64,000 bases of DNA from Aureicoccus marinus (GCF_002954325.1 NZ_MQVX01000001.1:1394196-1458195); one strand, 5' to 3'; numbered from the stretch's first letter, positions 16,224-24,898 are shown. Program-made: numbers and translations. The notes: generated by a model from the sequence alone, not told the origin.

Positions 16224-16231
16224 CAAAGATA
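16224..16231 (-). promoter_or_regulatory. -7 promoter element of the ebo operon
   Basis: On the minus strand the sequence is TATCTTTG, an exact TAnnTTTG match, 22 bp before the eboA ATG. It is the only clear promoter element in front of the six tightly packed ebo genes. Confidence 0.6.
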
Positions 16232-16269
16232 ACTATCCGCAAAAGGCTTTCGTATATGGGCAAGTGGCG

Positions 16270-16277
16270 TATTTTTG
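16270..16277 (+). promoter_or_regulatory. -7 promoter element of miaE
   Basis: TATTTTTG on the plus strand fits TAnnTTTG and lies 24 bp before the miaE ATG. A TTG inside it at 16275 opens the same frame but overlaps the promoter, which argues for the ATG at 16302. Confidence 0.5.
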
Positions 16278-16301
16278 CAGAATCACGTTAAACTTGCAGA
16301 A

Positions 16302-16901
16302 ATGGCTGAAGAAAAAGTAATGTTAGGACTCAAATTACCCACCGATCCCCGCTGGGTCAATATCGTAGAGAAAAACATCGAAGAGATCCTAACCGACCAC
16401 GCCTACTGCGAGCAAAAGGCGGCCAGCACGGCGATTTCTTTAATCATTGGATTTCCGGAAAAATCAGAACTGGTGGAAGAGATGGTTGCTTTGGCGCAGG
16501 AAGAAATGGGGCACTTCCGCATGGTACACGACCACATCCTCAAAAGAGGTTGGGTCTTAGGACGTGAGCGCAAAGATGAATACGTTATCGAATTGATGAA
16601 ATTCTTCCCCAAGGGAGGAAGCCGCGAAACCCACCTGATCCACAAATTGCTCTACGCCGCTCTTATCGAAGCGAGAAGCTGTGAACGTTTCCGCCTACTA
16701 TCAGAGCACATTCAGGACGAGGATCTCGCTGAATTTTACCGCAAACTCATGATCAGCGAAGCCAACCACTACACCATGTTCTTAGGCTTTGCTCGAAAAT
16801 TTGGCAAGCGAGAAGAAGTCGACCAAAAATGGCAAGACCTCCTGGCTTATGAAGCCCAACTCATGAAAGATCTGGGCAAAAAAGAGACCATGCACGGTTA
16901 G
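16302..16901 (+). CDS. miaE: tRNA-(ms2io6A)-hydroxylase-like diiron protein
   Basis: The 199-residue ferritin-like diiron protein of the MiaE family carries the iron ligands of a four-helix bundle. These are EEILTDHAYCEQKAA, AQEEMGHFRMVH (ExxH), EARSCERFR and ISEANHYTMF (ExxH). MiaE hydroxylates the isopentenyl side chain of ms2i6A37 in tRNA. The length matches the shorter class of MiaE proteins. It is divergent from the ebo operon and converges on ppk1, with which it shares the hairpin at 16896-16914. Confidence 0.92.
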   Translation: MAEEKVMLGLKLPTDPRWVNIVEKNIEEILTDHAYCEQKAASTAISLIIGFPEKSELVEEMVALAQEEMGHFRMVHDHILKRGWVLGRERKDEYVIELMKFFPKGGSRETHLIHKLLYAALIEARSCERFRLLSEHIQDEDLAEFYRKLMISEANHYTMFLGFARKFGKREEVDQKWQDLLAYEAQLMKDLGKKETMHG

Positions 16902-16914
16902 GCTTTTGCTAACC
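16896..16914. terminator. hairpin shared by convergent miaE and ppk1 ends
   Basis: GGTTAG and CTAACC flank a 7-base loop that contains TTTT. The hairpin spans both stop codons of the convergent genes. There is no long T-run on either side, so termination strength is uncertain. Confidence 0.4.
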
Positions 16915-18987
16915 CTCTAATTTATTCTGGTAATAAGCGTAAGTCGCGAATTGGGACCGCACCTCTGGTTTTCCGGTTTTGCGGTAGGCGTTGTCGTGTT
17001 TTTCGGAGAAAATCCGGGCCTTCACGTTATCTCGCCAGCAGATCTCAAAGGTCTCTAGAAGTTCCTGCTGCACTTCAGGATCGTAGATCGGACAACCGAC
17101 CTCAACCCTATTGTCCAGATTACGCGTCATCCAATCCGCCGAAGAAAGATACATACGGGTATCTCCACCGTTGCCAAAGATGAACAAACGCGGGTGCTCC
17201 AAGAACTTATCGACCACCGATATGGCTTCGATGTTCTCACTCATCCCCTTCACTCCCGGAACAAGGCAGCAAATTCCTCTGACAATCAGCTGAACCTTTA
17301 CTCCTGCGCGGCTCGCTTCATACAGCTTATCGACCATTTTATAAGAAGTCAGGCTGTTCATCTTGAGTTTGACCGAAGCTTCCTTTCCTTCTTGCGCCAG
17401 GGCAATTTCGTTATCGATCAAACGCAAGAATGCATTCTTGGTATAGTGAGGCGAAACGATTAAGTGTCGGTACTTATTGATCTTATAACTGGTCTCAAAA
17501 AAGTCAAAGACCTTGTCGAGCTCTCTTAGAATTTCTTCATGGGCCGTAAACAGGGTATAATCCGTGTAGATACGGGCTGTTTTTTCGTTGAAGTTCCCTG
17601 TGCTGATAAATCCATAGCGGCTGATCTGGCCCGGAGTTTCTTCACGCTCAACCAAGCAAATCTTGCTGTGCACCTTCAATCCGGGAACCCCGAAAATCAA
17701 GCGAATCCCCTCCTCCTTAAACTGGTTGGCGTATTTGATATTCGCACGTTCGTCAAAACGGGCTTGCAGTTCAATTTGTACTGTGACCTTCTTTCCGTTC
17801 TTGGCCGCGTTAATCAAGGCCGCCGCGATTTGTGAATTCTTGGCCAGTCGGTAAACGGTAATCTTAATTTCGGTCACCTTGGGATCCAGCGCAGCCTCTT
17901 TTAAGAAGTTAACGGTGTAGGCGTAAGTGTGGTAGGGCACATACTGGAGGTAGTCTCTTTTGGCCACCTGAGCGAACAAGCTCTTCTTCAAATCAAAGCC
18001 TTTGATGGGCAGGGGTTCAATCTTCCCGTATTGGAGGTCAGTACGACCCAAATGCGGAAAGCCCATATAATCACGTCGGTTGTGGTAGCGGCCTCCGGGA
18101 ATTACACTATCGGTCTCTTCGATATCCATCTTGTCTTTCAAGAAGCGAAGGGTATCAATCTTGATGCGCTTATCGTAGACAAAGCGCACCGGATTCGAAA
18201 TCTTTCGGTGAGCCACACTACTCGAAATCTTCTCGATAAAACTCTTAGACAAATCCTCATCAATATCGAGCTCCGCATCTCGGGTGATCTTAATCATATG
18301 TGCCGAAATCTCGGAATACTCAAACATGGTGAAGATTTCGCCTAGACAAAAGCGAATCAAATCGTCGAGGATAATAATGTGTTGCTTACCGTCTTTTTCG
18401 GGTAAGACCACAAAGCGATCAATACTGCTGGGTATTTCGATCAGGGCATATTGGAAGTTCTTGCTCTCCTCCTTCTTATCCTTGGATTTTAGAACCAATC
18501 GTACAGCCAGGTAGGCCGCCGTGTCTTTTAATCGCGGAAAGTCAACATCCTTATTGAGTATAATTGTGATGAGCTCCGGATTGACCTTTTCATAGAAGTA
18601 TTCCAGAATGAAATCTTCTTGATCAGATTCCACTTGGGTCTCATCAATAATATAGATGCCTTGTTCCTTTAGTTCCTCCTGAATCTCACCGAGAATCTGC
18701 GAGCTTTTGGATTGAAGCTGGATCACATTGGTGGTAATTTCTTCCAGAAGGTCCTTGGCCTTTTCTCCTCCCAAAACACTCTTACCGGATTTACCGGCAT
18801 CCACAATACGCTTTACTGTGGCATAGCGCACCTTAAAAAACTCGTCCAGGTTGTTACTGAAAATACCCAGAAAGCGCAGGCGCTCAATCAGGGGTACTTT
18901 GGGATCTGCACATTCCTGCAAAACCCGGTCGTTAAAATGCAACCAGCTTATTTCTCTATTGATGTAGTCGTTCTTGGGACGGGCCAT
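16909..18987 (-). CDS. ppk1: polyphosphate kinase 1
   Basis: The 692-residue enzyme reversibly makes polyphosphate from ATP. The N-terminal domain begins NREISWLHFNDRVLQE and SNNLDEFFKVRYA. The phospho-His active site is in GLKVHSKICLVER, preceded by the conserved FDERANIKYANQFKEEG segment. A second conserved His lies in YRHLIVSPHYTKNAF. The late GICCLVPG and SSADWMTRNLDNRVEVGCPI motifs are also typical. Length and motif order are complete. It is followed upstream by a SixA-like phosphatase (12-bp gap), a common pairing in Bacteroidota. Confidence 0.96.
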   Translation of the reverse strand: MARPKNDYINREISWLHFNDRVLQECADPKVPLIERLRFLGIFSNNLDEFFKVRYATVKRIVDAGKSGKSVLGGEKAKDLLEEITTNVIQLQSKSSQILGEIQEELKEQGIYIIDETQVESDQEDFILEYFYEKVNPELITIILNKDVDFPRLKDTAAYLAVRLVLKSKDKKEESKNFQYALIEIPSSIDRFVVLPEKDGKQHIIILDDLIRFCLGEIFTMFEYSEISAHMIKITRDAELDIDEDLSKSFIEKISSSVAHRKISNPVRFVYDKRIKIDTLRFLKDKMDIEETDSVIPGGRYHNRRDYMGFPHLGRTDLQYGKIEPLPIKGFDLKKSLFAQVAKRDYLQYVPYHTYAYTVNFLKEAALDPKVTEIKITVYRLAKNSQIAAALINAAKNGKKVTVQIELQARFDERANIKYANQFKEEGIRLIFGVPGLKVHSKICLVEREETPGQISRYGFISTGNFNEKTARIYTDYTLFTAHEEILRELDKVFDFFETSYKINKYRHLIVSPHYTKNAFLRLIDNEIALAQEGKEASVKLKMNSLTSYKMVDKLYEASRAGVKVQLIVRGICCLVPGVKGMSENIEAISVVDKFLEHPRLFIFGNGGDTRMYLSSADWMTRNLDNRVEVGCPIYDPEVQQELLETFEICWRDNVKARIFSEKHDNAYRKTGKPEVRSQFATYAYYQNKLEG

Positions 18988-18999
18988 TGGCGCTCTTGT

Positions 19000-19485
19000 T
19001 TATTTTAGGTGTTTAGGGAATAATTGAAAAGCGGTTTTTCCTTCGGAAATCGCATTCCACTGCAAGATGTCGAATTGAATCTCAACCAGACCCGCTGTGG
19101 GCACATTTTCGATGTAGAGATCCCCCAGGCTGTTTACCAGAGAGGTCAGGGCGTAATTGTGCCCAAAAATAAAAAGGTTGTTTACAGCATCGGCTTGTTG
19201 CTTGATCAGTCGCAAGACTTCTTCTCCGGAAAAATCATAACAGGCACTATTGATCTGCAATTGCTCCACCGGAAATTTCAGTACACGCCCAAAAATCACT
19301 GCTGTGTGGAGGGCTCTGTTCGCTGGACTACTGATCATCTGGCAATCCTCAGGATAATGAAGTTTATAGGCGTCGGCGACCAAATAGGCGTCGCGTACCC
19401 CCCTCTCTTTTAAAGGGCGGTCCTTGTCTCCTACCTCGTATTCCCAGGAGGATTTACCGTGTCGTACAAACACCAATCTCTTCAT
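19000..19485 (-). CDS. SixA-like histidine phosphatase
   Basis: The 161-residue histidine phosphatase superfamily protein has its catalytic RHGKSSW at residues 8-14. The SSPANRALHTA segment with the second Arg and the FGHNYALTSL His complete the active site. The GDKDRPLKERG loop is typical of SixA-like proteins. E. coli SixA dephosphorylates phosphohistidine in signalling or PTS proteins; here the target is unknown. It lies 12 bp upstream of ppk1 on the same strand, so a shared transcript is likely. Confidence 0.9.
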   Translation of the reverse strand: MKRLVFVRHGKSSWEYEVGDKDRPLKERGVRDAYLVADAYKLHYPEDCQMISSPANRALHTAVIFGRVLKFPVEQLQINSACYDFSGEEVLRLIKQQADAVNNLFIFGHNYALTSLVNSLGDLYIENVPTAGLVEIQFDILQWNAISEGKTAFQLFPKHLK

Positions 19486-19504
19486 CGTATCGCTAATTAA
19501 AGAC

Positions 19505-20152
19505 TTAGGGAGCTAATCGCTCCACCGTCCAATCGTAGTTTTCTTCCAGACGAAACCGAATTCTATCGTGAAGCCGGTTGGGTCTTCCCTGCCAAAATTC
19601 AATCGAAACAGGCCGGACGAGGTAACCTCCCCAATGAGGGGGTTTAGGCACCTCCTGCCCTTCGTATTCTTGTTCAAATTGCTGAAGTCTTTCTTCCAGA
19701 AATTCCCGTGAAGGAACCGCTTGGGATTGATCCGATGCCCAGGCGCCTAACTGACTCCCACGCGGACGGGATTCAAAATAGCCCTCCGAGAGGTTTACAG
19801 CCAATTGCTCGGCTTTGCCCTTGATGATCACCTGTCGCTCTAAAACAGGCCAGAAAAAAGACAAACAAACTTCGGGATGCGCCGCTATGGACTTTCCCTT
19901 TTCACTTTGGTAATTCGAAAAGAAGACAAAGCCTTCCGCGTTGAATCGTTTTAGTAGTACAACCCGGGTTTTCGGAAAGCCATCCTCCCCTAAAGTGGAA
20001 AGGGACATGGCGTTGGGTTCATCGGTGCTTTCAGAAGCTTCTACTTCATGAAACCACTGCTGAAACAGGGCCATAGGATTATCACCAACTTCCGATTCAA
20101 GAAGAGCCTTTTTCTCGTAAGACTTGCGGTAATTTCCGAGATCTTTTTGCAT
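19505..20152 (-). CDS. pdxH: pyridoxamine 5'-phosphate oxidase
   Basis: The 215-residue FMN-dependent oxidase converts pyridoxine or pyridoxamine 5'-phosphate to PLP. Hallmarks are PNAMSLSTLGEDGFPKTRVVLLK, FVFFSNYQSEKGK, CLSFFWPVLERQVIIKG and SRPRGSQLGAWASDQS. The C-terminal PP.WGGYLVRP region precedes EFWQGRPNRLHDR. Length and motif order match E. coli PdxH. It is co-directional with rnz (42-bp gap) and the SixA gene. Confidence 0.96.
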   Translation of the reverse strand: MQKDLGNYRKSYEKKALLESEVGDNPMALFQQWFHEVEASESTDEPNAMSLSTLGEDGFPKTRVVLLKRFNAEGFVFFSNYQSEKGKSIAAHPEVCLSFFWPVLERQVIIKGKAEQLAVNLSEGYFESRPRGSQLGAWASDQSQAVPSREFLEERLQQFEQEYEGQEVPKPPHWGGYLVRPVSIEFWQGRPNRLHDRIRFRLEENYDWTVERLAP

Positions 20153-20194
20153 GGGTCAATTTGTCTATAAAGATCGCGAAAAAAGAGGGGAAAC

Positions 20195-21100
20195 TCAAAA
20201 GTCAAACACCTTTCCGTCTTCAGCCAAATGCGTTTGCCCAAAGTACTCAGAAGCCTCTTCTTGAAACAATTCCAAACTCTTGTATCGGGTGGAATAATGC
20301 CCCAGAATCAAATGATTCACCTCGGCTGCTTTAGCAATCGATGCCGCTTGTCGAGCACTGGAGTGTTTTGTTGGTTCACAGAGATGCTCCTCACTTTTCA
20401 AAAAGGTAGATTCGTGGTAAAGAACATCCACTCCTTTAATCTGAGGAATAAGGGCCTCCATATAAGCGGTATCACTGCAATAGGCATAACTCTTGGTCGG
20501 TGGCGGATCCAGAGTAACCTCTCGGTGATCTACCTCCTTGCCCTCCCTGTCAGGAACATTTAGCCCTTGTTTGAGCTTTCGAAAATAGGCCCGGTCTATG
20601 CCTCTGGCCCTGGCCGCTTCGACATCAAGACTCCGCTCCTTGGGTTTTTCTTTGAATAGAAAACCATTGGTGTATATACGATGATCCAGCGGCAAAGTGC
20701 TTACTTCTAATTCGGGGAGCTTCAGAAGAGTTTCGGGATCTTTGGAGGTGAGCTCATGGAAATGCAAAGGATAGTTCGTCCAAGAGTCCCCCAGCTTTAA
20801 CAAGAGGGTTATGGCCTCCTTGATGCCTTTGGGGCCGTGAATATGCAATGGATTTTCTCTTCCCAGTAAACGAAAAGTACTCACCAGGCCAGGCAAGCCG
20901 AAAAAATGATCTCCGTGCAAATGAGAAATAAAAATGTGGTTGATTCGGCTGAATTTGATTTTGTTGCGACGGAGCTCTACTTGGGTTCCCTCGCCACAAT
21001 CAATCAAAAAAAGATGGCCTCGCATTTCCAGTACCTGTGCACTGGGATTGGTCATGGTACGCGGTGTAGCAGAATAACAGCCGAGAATAGTGAGTCTCAT
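20195..21100 (-). CDS. rnz: ribonuclease Z
   Basis: The 301-residue metallo-beta-lactamase fold nuclease matures tRNA 3' ends. It shows the FLIDCGEGTQVELRR segment, the zinc motif SHLHGDHFFGLPG, the LDHRIYTNGF His, YCSDTAYME (Asp) and ILGHYSTRY (His). A flexible-arm region lies between residues 150 and 200. The length matches ElaC/RNase Z short forms. Its ATG overlaps the stop of the upstream STAS-like gene by one base (TAATG), so translation is coupled. Confidence 0.95.
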   Translation of the reverse strand: MRLTILGCYSATPRTMTNPSAQVLEMRGHLFLIDCGEGTQVELRRNKIKFSRINHIFISHLHGDHFFGLPGLVSTFRLLGRENPLHIHGPKGIKEAITLLLKLGDSWTNYPLHFHELTSKDPETLLKLPELEVSTLPLDHRIYTNGFLFKEKPKERSLDVEAARARGIDRAYFRKLKQGLNVPDREGKEVDHREVTLDPPPTKSYAYCSDTAYMEALIPQIKGVDVLYHESTFLKSEEHLCEPTKHSSARQAASIAKAAEVNHLILGHYSTRYKSLELFQEEASEYFGQTHLAEDGKVFDF

Positions 21101-21429
21101 TAGAATCCCAGATCTCTTTCGATATCCTCCATTTCAATTAGGTCATGGGCCTCTTGCACTGTAGGCACCACAGGAAGGGTCTCTGGCAAATCATCGTAGG
21201 TGTATTGATCGTGAACCAAGACAAAGGAATGGCCAGCTTCCCGGTGGGCTTCGATGATTTCAGCATAGGCTTCCAGGTTTTCCAGACTACACTCTTTACC
21301 CAACAAGTTTAAGATCAGGTGCTTTTTAGTCCATTCTTCCTTTTTCTGTTGGAGTTCGCTTTGAACCAGCTCAAATTCAGCGGAGTCCGGTAAGAGCAGA
21401 GCAACGCTTTCTTCAATTTCCCAAGCCAT
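21100..21429 (-). CDS. small STAS-like protein coupled to ribonuclease Z
   Basis: This is a 109-residue soluble protein. Predicted elements are a strand (HLILNLLGK), a helix (LENLEAYAEIIEAHREAG), a strand (SFVLVHD) and, after a loop, a strand-helix end (LPVVPTVQEAHDLIEMEDIE). That order fits a STAS (anti-sigma-antagonist-like) domain, whose last helix usually follows the T.xEA pattern seen here. I see no conserved Ser phospho-acceptor with certainty. It lies between pyrB (5-bp gap) and rnz (1-base overlap). The fold is inferred; a function is not known. Confidence 0.65.
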   Translation of the reverse strand: MAWEIEESVALLLPDSAEFELVQSELQQKKEEWTKKHLILNLLGKECSLENLEAYAEIIEAHREAGHSFVLVHDQYTYDDLPETLPVVPTVQEAHDLIEMEDIERDLGF

Positions 21430-21434
21430 AGACG

Positions 21435-22364
21435 TTATTTCTTGATTTTCGAGGCCAAGAGGTAGATGACGGCCATTCGAACTGCCACTCCATTTTCGAC
21501 CTGATCCAAGATAATACTTTGATCAGAATCAGCCACTTCACTGCTGATCTCTACCCCGCGGTTAATGGGTCCCGGGTGCATGATCACCAATTCCTTGTCC
21601 ATTTCTCGGAGCAATTCCCCCGTTAGTCCAAATTGCTGAGCGTATTCTCTGGTGGATGGAAAGTAACTTCGGTCTAGTCGTTCATTCTGCACCCGAAGCA
21701 TATTGGCGACCTCACACCAATCCAAAGCTTTGCGCAAATCGGTCTCGACTTCAACTCCTAAATCACCCAAGTGTTTTGGCATTAAACTTAAAGGGCCGCA
21801 TACCTTGACTTCGGCTCCCAATCGCTGCAAGGCAAAGATGTTGGACAGAGCGACTCGGGAGTGTAAAATATCTCCGACGATTACCACTTTTCTTCCCTCG
21901 ACCTTTCCAAATTTTTCTCGAATGGAATAGGTGTCTAGAAGTGCTTGCGTCGGATGCTCATGAGCCCCATCTCCGGCATTCACAATACTCACGTCAACAT
22001 GCTTCGATAAGAAGTGCGGTGCACCCGGGTTAGGGTGTCGCATGACCACCATGTCAACCTTCATCGAGAGGATGTTGTTGACCGTGTCTAAGAGGGTTTC
22101 TCCTTTCTTGACAGAAGACTGGGAAGCAGAGAAATTAATCACGTCAGCTGAGAGTCTTTTTTGTGCCAACTCAAAGGAAAGTTTGGTCCGAGTACTGTTC
22201 TCAAAAAAGATATTGGCAATGGTGATGTCTCTTAGGGAAGGAACTTTTTTGATCGGGCGGTTAATCACCTCCTTAAAGTTGTCCGCAGTATCAAAAATTA
22301 GGTGGATATCCTGAGCTGTTAAGTCTTTAATACCCAGTAAATGACGTGTGCTTAATTCACTCAT
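21435..22364 (-). CDS. pyrB: aspartate carbamoyltransferase catalytic subunit
   Basis: The 309-residue catalytic subunit forms carbamoyl aspartate in pyrimidine synthesis. It has the carbamoyl phosphate loop FENSTRTKLSFELA, the SSVKKGETL loop (80s loop), AGDGAHEHPTQALLD, VGDILHSRVALSN and MHPGPINRGVEIS. The ATG at 22364 (MSELSTRHLLGIKDL) was selected; the frame is open to 22433 but would overlap pyrR. It follows pyrR by 14 bp. No pyrI is present next to it. Confidence 0.96.
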   Translation of the reverse strand: MSELSTRHLLGIKDLTAQDIHLIFDTADNFKEVINRPIKKVPSLRDITIANIFFENSTRTKLSFELAQKRLSADVINFSASQSSVKKGETLLDTVNNILSMKVDMVVMRHPNPGAPHFLSKHVDVSIVNAGDGAHEHPTQALLDTYSIREKFGKVEGRKVVIVGDILHSRVALSNIFALQRLGAEVKVCGPLSLMPKHLGDLGVEVETDLRKALDWCEVANMLRVQNERLDRSYFPSTREYAQQFGLTGELLREMDKELVIMHPGPINRGVEISSEVADSDQSIILDQVENGVAVRMAVIYLLASKIKK

Positions 22365-22378
22365 AACTTTTACAATGT

Positions 22379-22924
22379 CTACGTCTGCGATTCCACCACA
22401 TAAACGGCGTCTTTTCCGTCCTTTTCTTTCCATTTCACCTCGACTCTTTCGCGATTTATCGCATCGACTTGCCGTCCCCGATAGGTCGGTTGGATGGGCA
22501 AATGTCGGCTGAATCGACGATCGATCAGGGTGAGTAATTCTACTGTTGTAGGCCGGCCAAAAGACTGTATAGCCGTCAGTGCTGCACGGATACTTCGACC
22601 GGTATAAAGGACGTCGTCAATGAAGACCACGCGCTTGTCTTCTACCAGAAAATCAATTTGGGTTTGGTTGGCCACAAGGGGCTTATCTCCTCTCCTAAAA
22701 TCGTCTCTATAAAAGGTGATATCCAAGGCACCCAGGGGCACATTTTCTACCTTGTATTCATCGACTAAAATTTGTTGGAGACGTTGTGCCAAATAGATTC
22801 CTCTCGGCTGTAAACCGATCAAAACACTCTCGCTAAAATCCAAGTGGTTTTCCAAAAGCTGGCAAGCCAATCGATGAAGCAAAATGTCGATTTCTTTGGC
22901 GTTTAAGAGTAGCTTCGGACGCAT
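22379..22924 (-). CDS. pyrR: PyrR-like uracil phosphoribosyltransferase / regulator
   Basis: The 181-residue PRTase-fold protein has the PRPP motif VVFIDDVLYTGRSIRAAL and the LIDRRFSRHLPI and YRGR.VDA segments typical of PyrR. PyrR can bind pyr mRNA leaders in Firmicutes and also has uracil PRTase activity. Here the ATG at 22924 lies only 22 bp from the promoter element. No room exists for an attenuator between promoter and gene, so RNA-binding control of this operon seems unlikely. Other in-frame starts (22933 ATG, 22939 TTG) would shorten the leader further. Confidence 0.93.
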   Translation of the reverse strand: MRPKLLLNAKEIDILLHRLACQLLENHLDFSESVLIGLQPRGIYLAQRLQQILVDEYKVENVPLGALDITFYRDDFRRGDKPLVANQTQIDFLVEDKRVVFIDDVLYTGRSIRAALTAIQSFGRPTTVELLTLIDRRFSRHLPIQPTYRGRQVDAINRERVEVKWKEKDGKDAVYVVESQT

Positions 22925-22946
22925 AGACCTCATTCTCAAATTTGGA

Positions 22947-22954
22947 CAAAAGTA
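22947..22954 (-). promoter_or_regulatory. -7 promoter element of pyrR-pyrB
   Basis: The minus-strand sequence TACTTTTG fits TAnnTTTG and lies 22 bp before the pyrR ATG at 22924. It stands between the rpsA terminator and pyrR, so the pyr genes begin a new transcript. Confidence 0.5.
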
Positions 22955-22981
22955 CGCAATTCTAAATAGCGTTTAGAAACA

Positions 22982-23013
22982 AAAAACCCCGGCTGCAAAT
23001 GCAACCGGGGGTT
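22982..23013 (-). terminator. intrinsic terminator of rpsA
   Basis: On the minus strand a GC-rich stem (CCCCCGGTTGC with GCAGCCGGGG) encloses a short ATTT loop. A TTTTTT run follows it. It starts 23 bp after the rpsA stop codon. Confidence 0.85.
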
Positions 23014-23035
23014 TCACTTCTATCTCGAAGGAAGA

Positions 23036-24898
23036 TTACTTTTTGGAATCCGCTTCCATTTTGTCTTTCAGAGCCTGCAACTGAGCGTTAGCATCTCCGA
23101 AGGTCGTCTTCTTCTCTTCGTGTTGAGCAGCTGCTTTGCGGCGCTGCGTCTTCACATTGCGTTCTTCTTGCTCACGGAAAATAGCCGTGTGACTGGCAAC
23201 AACTCGTTTGAAGTCTTTATTGAACTCAATGATCTTGAATTCCGTTTCTTCTCCTTTAGCAAGTTTCTTACCATCTTCTTTTTCCATGTGACGAGAAGGT
23301 ACAAATCCAACGATATCCTCATTGAACCTAACCGTAGCACCTTTGTCAACGATCTCGTCTATCGCCGCCTTGTGTACTGTCCCTTCAGCGAACTCATCTT
23401 CGTACTTATCCCATGGATTCTCTTGTGTCTGTTTGTGACCCAAGCTCAGCTTGCGACCATCGACATCCAATTCAAGAACTTCCACTTCAAGAACATCTCC
23501 TACGTTTACAAATTCTGATGGGTGCTTGACCTTTTTAGTCCAAGATAAATCAGAGATGTAAATCAAACCGTCGATTCCCTCTTCCATCTCAACGAACACG
23601 CCGAAGTTGGTGTAATTGCGAACCACTCCTTTGTGGCGAGATCCAACAGGGTACTTAGAAGTGATATCAGTCCATGGGTCCGGAGTCAATTGCTTGATAC
23701 CAAGAGACATTTTGCGCTCATCGCGATCCAACGTCAAGACAACGGCCTCAACCTGATCTCCAACTTTTACAAAATCCTGAGCAGAACGCAAGTGCGTAGA
23801 CCAGCTCATTTCTGAAACGTGGATCAATCCTTCAACACCGTCAGCTACTTCAATAAAGGCACCGTAATCGGCGATTACAACAACTTTACCTTTGACTTTG
23901 TCTCCAACTTTGAACTCATCGCCCAAAGCATCCCATGGGTGCTTCTCAAGCTGCTTGAGGCCCAACTGAATTCTGGACTTGTTGTCGTCGAAGTCCAAAA
24001 TAACCACATTGAGTTTCTGATCCAGCTCGACCACTTCGTTCGGGTGGTTGATACGGCTCCAAGAAAGGTCGGTAATGTGGATCAAACCATCTACACCTCC
24101 CAAGTCGATAAAGACCCCGTAAGAAGTGATGTTCTTGACCACACCTTCCAGAACCTGTCCTTTTTCCAGCTGGCTGATGATTTCTTTCTTTTGCTCCTCG
24201 ATATCGGCCTCGATAAGGGCTTTGTGAGAAACCACAACGTTTTTGAATTCGTGGTTGATCTTTACCACCTTGAATTCCATATTCTTTCCGACATACTGAT
24301 CGTAATCACGGATCGGCTTGACATCGATCTGAGAACCGGGCAAGAACGCCTCGATTCCGAATACATCGACAATCATACCACCCTTGGTACGACACTTCAC
24401 GAAACCTTGAACGATTTCTTCTTTGTCGTGGGCGTCGTTAACACGGTCCCAAGCCATGATCGTACGGGCTTTTCTGTGCGAAAGAACCAACTGGCCCGTC
24501 TTGTCTTCACGGATATCGATCAATACCTCGACCTTGTCTCCAACTTTCAAATCCGGGTTGTAACGAAATTCATTCAGAGAAATAACTCCCTCCGACTTGG
24601 CATTGATATCAATGATGGCCTCGCGGTCCGTCATGTGAATCACCTTTCCTTCTACAACCTCTTCATCGGCCGTATCGACAAAGTTCTCCTCCACTAGAGT
24701 TTCAAACTCTTGGAGTTTAGAATCTTCAACACGCTCGATTCCTTCTTCGTACTTGTCCCAATCGAAATTGTCCAAGAACTCTTGAGGATCTACTTGAGGT
24801 TCTTCTGTTTTTACTTCTTTGCTTTCTACTGCGGTGGTTTCCGGAGTAGCTTCAGGAGCTGCAGTGTTTTGCTCCTCTTTAGGGTTTTGCTCAGCCAT
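23036..24898 (-). CDS. rpsA: 30S ribosomal protein S1
   Basis: The 620-residue protein has an acidic, Glu-rich N-terminal extension (about 60 residues) and six S1 OB-fold repeats. The repeats begin near residues 83 (GKVIHMTDREAIIDI), 162 (GFVKCRTKGGMIVDV), 250 (GVVKNITSYGVFIDL), 335 (GKVVVIADYGAFIEV), 422 (GVVRNYTNFGVFVEM) and 508 (AAIDEIVDKGATVRF). It binds mRNA on the 30S subunit. Because this phylum makes little use of Shine-Dalgarno pairing, S1 is probably important for initiation. The C-terminal tail is Lys/Gln-rich. It has a clear two-part promoter, a leader of about 105 nt and a strong terminator. Confidence 0.97.
   Translation of the reverse strand: MAEQNPKEEQNTAAPEATPETTAVESKEVKTEEPQVDPQEFLDNFDWDKYEEGIERVEDSKLQEFETLVEENFVDTADEEVVEGKVIHMTDREAIIDINAKSEGVISLNEFRYNPDLKVGDKVEVLIDIREDKTGQLVLSHRKARTIMAWDRVNDAHDKEEIVQGFVKCRTKGGMIVDVFGIEAFLPGSQIDVKPIRDYDQYVGKNMEFKVVKINHEFKNVVVSHKALIEADIEEQKKEIISQLEKGQVLEGVVKNITSYGVFIDLGGVDGLIHITDLSWSRINHPNEVVELDQKLNVVILDFDDNKSRIQLGLKQLEKHPWDALGDEFKVGDKVKGKVVVIADYGAFIEVADGVEGLIHVSEMSWSTHLRSAQDFVKVGDQVEAVVLTLDRDERKMSLGIKQLTPDPWTDITSKYPVGSRHKGVVRNYTNFGVFVEMEEGIDGLIYISDLSWTKKVKHPSEFVNVGDVLEVEVLELDVDGRKLSLGHKQTQENPWDKYEDEFAEGTVHKAAIDEIVDKGATVRFNEDIVGFVPSRHMEKEDGKKLAKGEETEFKIIEFNKDFKRVVASHTAIFREQEERNVKTQRRKAAAQHEEKKTTFGDANAQLQALKDKMEADSKK

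Noticed and set aside
23819..24697. A 292-codon open frame antisense to rpsA
   Set aside because: It lies wholly opposite a certain ribosomal protein gene with biased codon use, which often leaves the antisense frame open. No recognisable domain or start context supports it.
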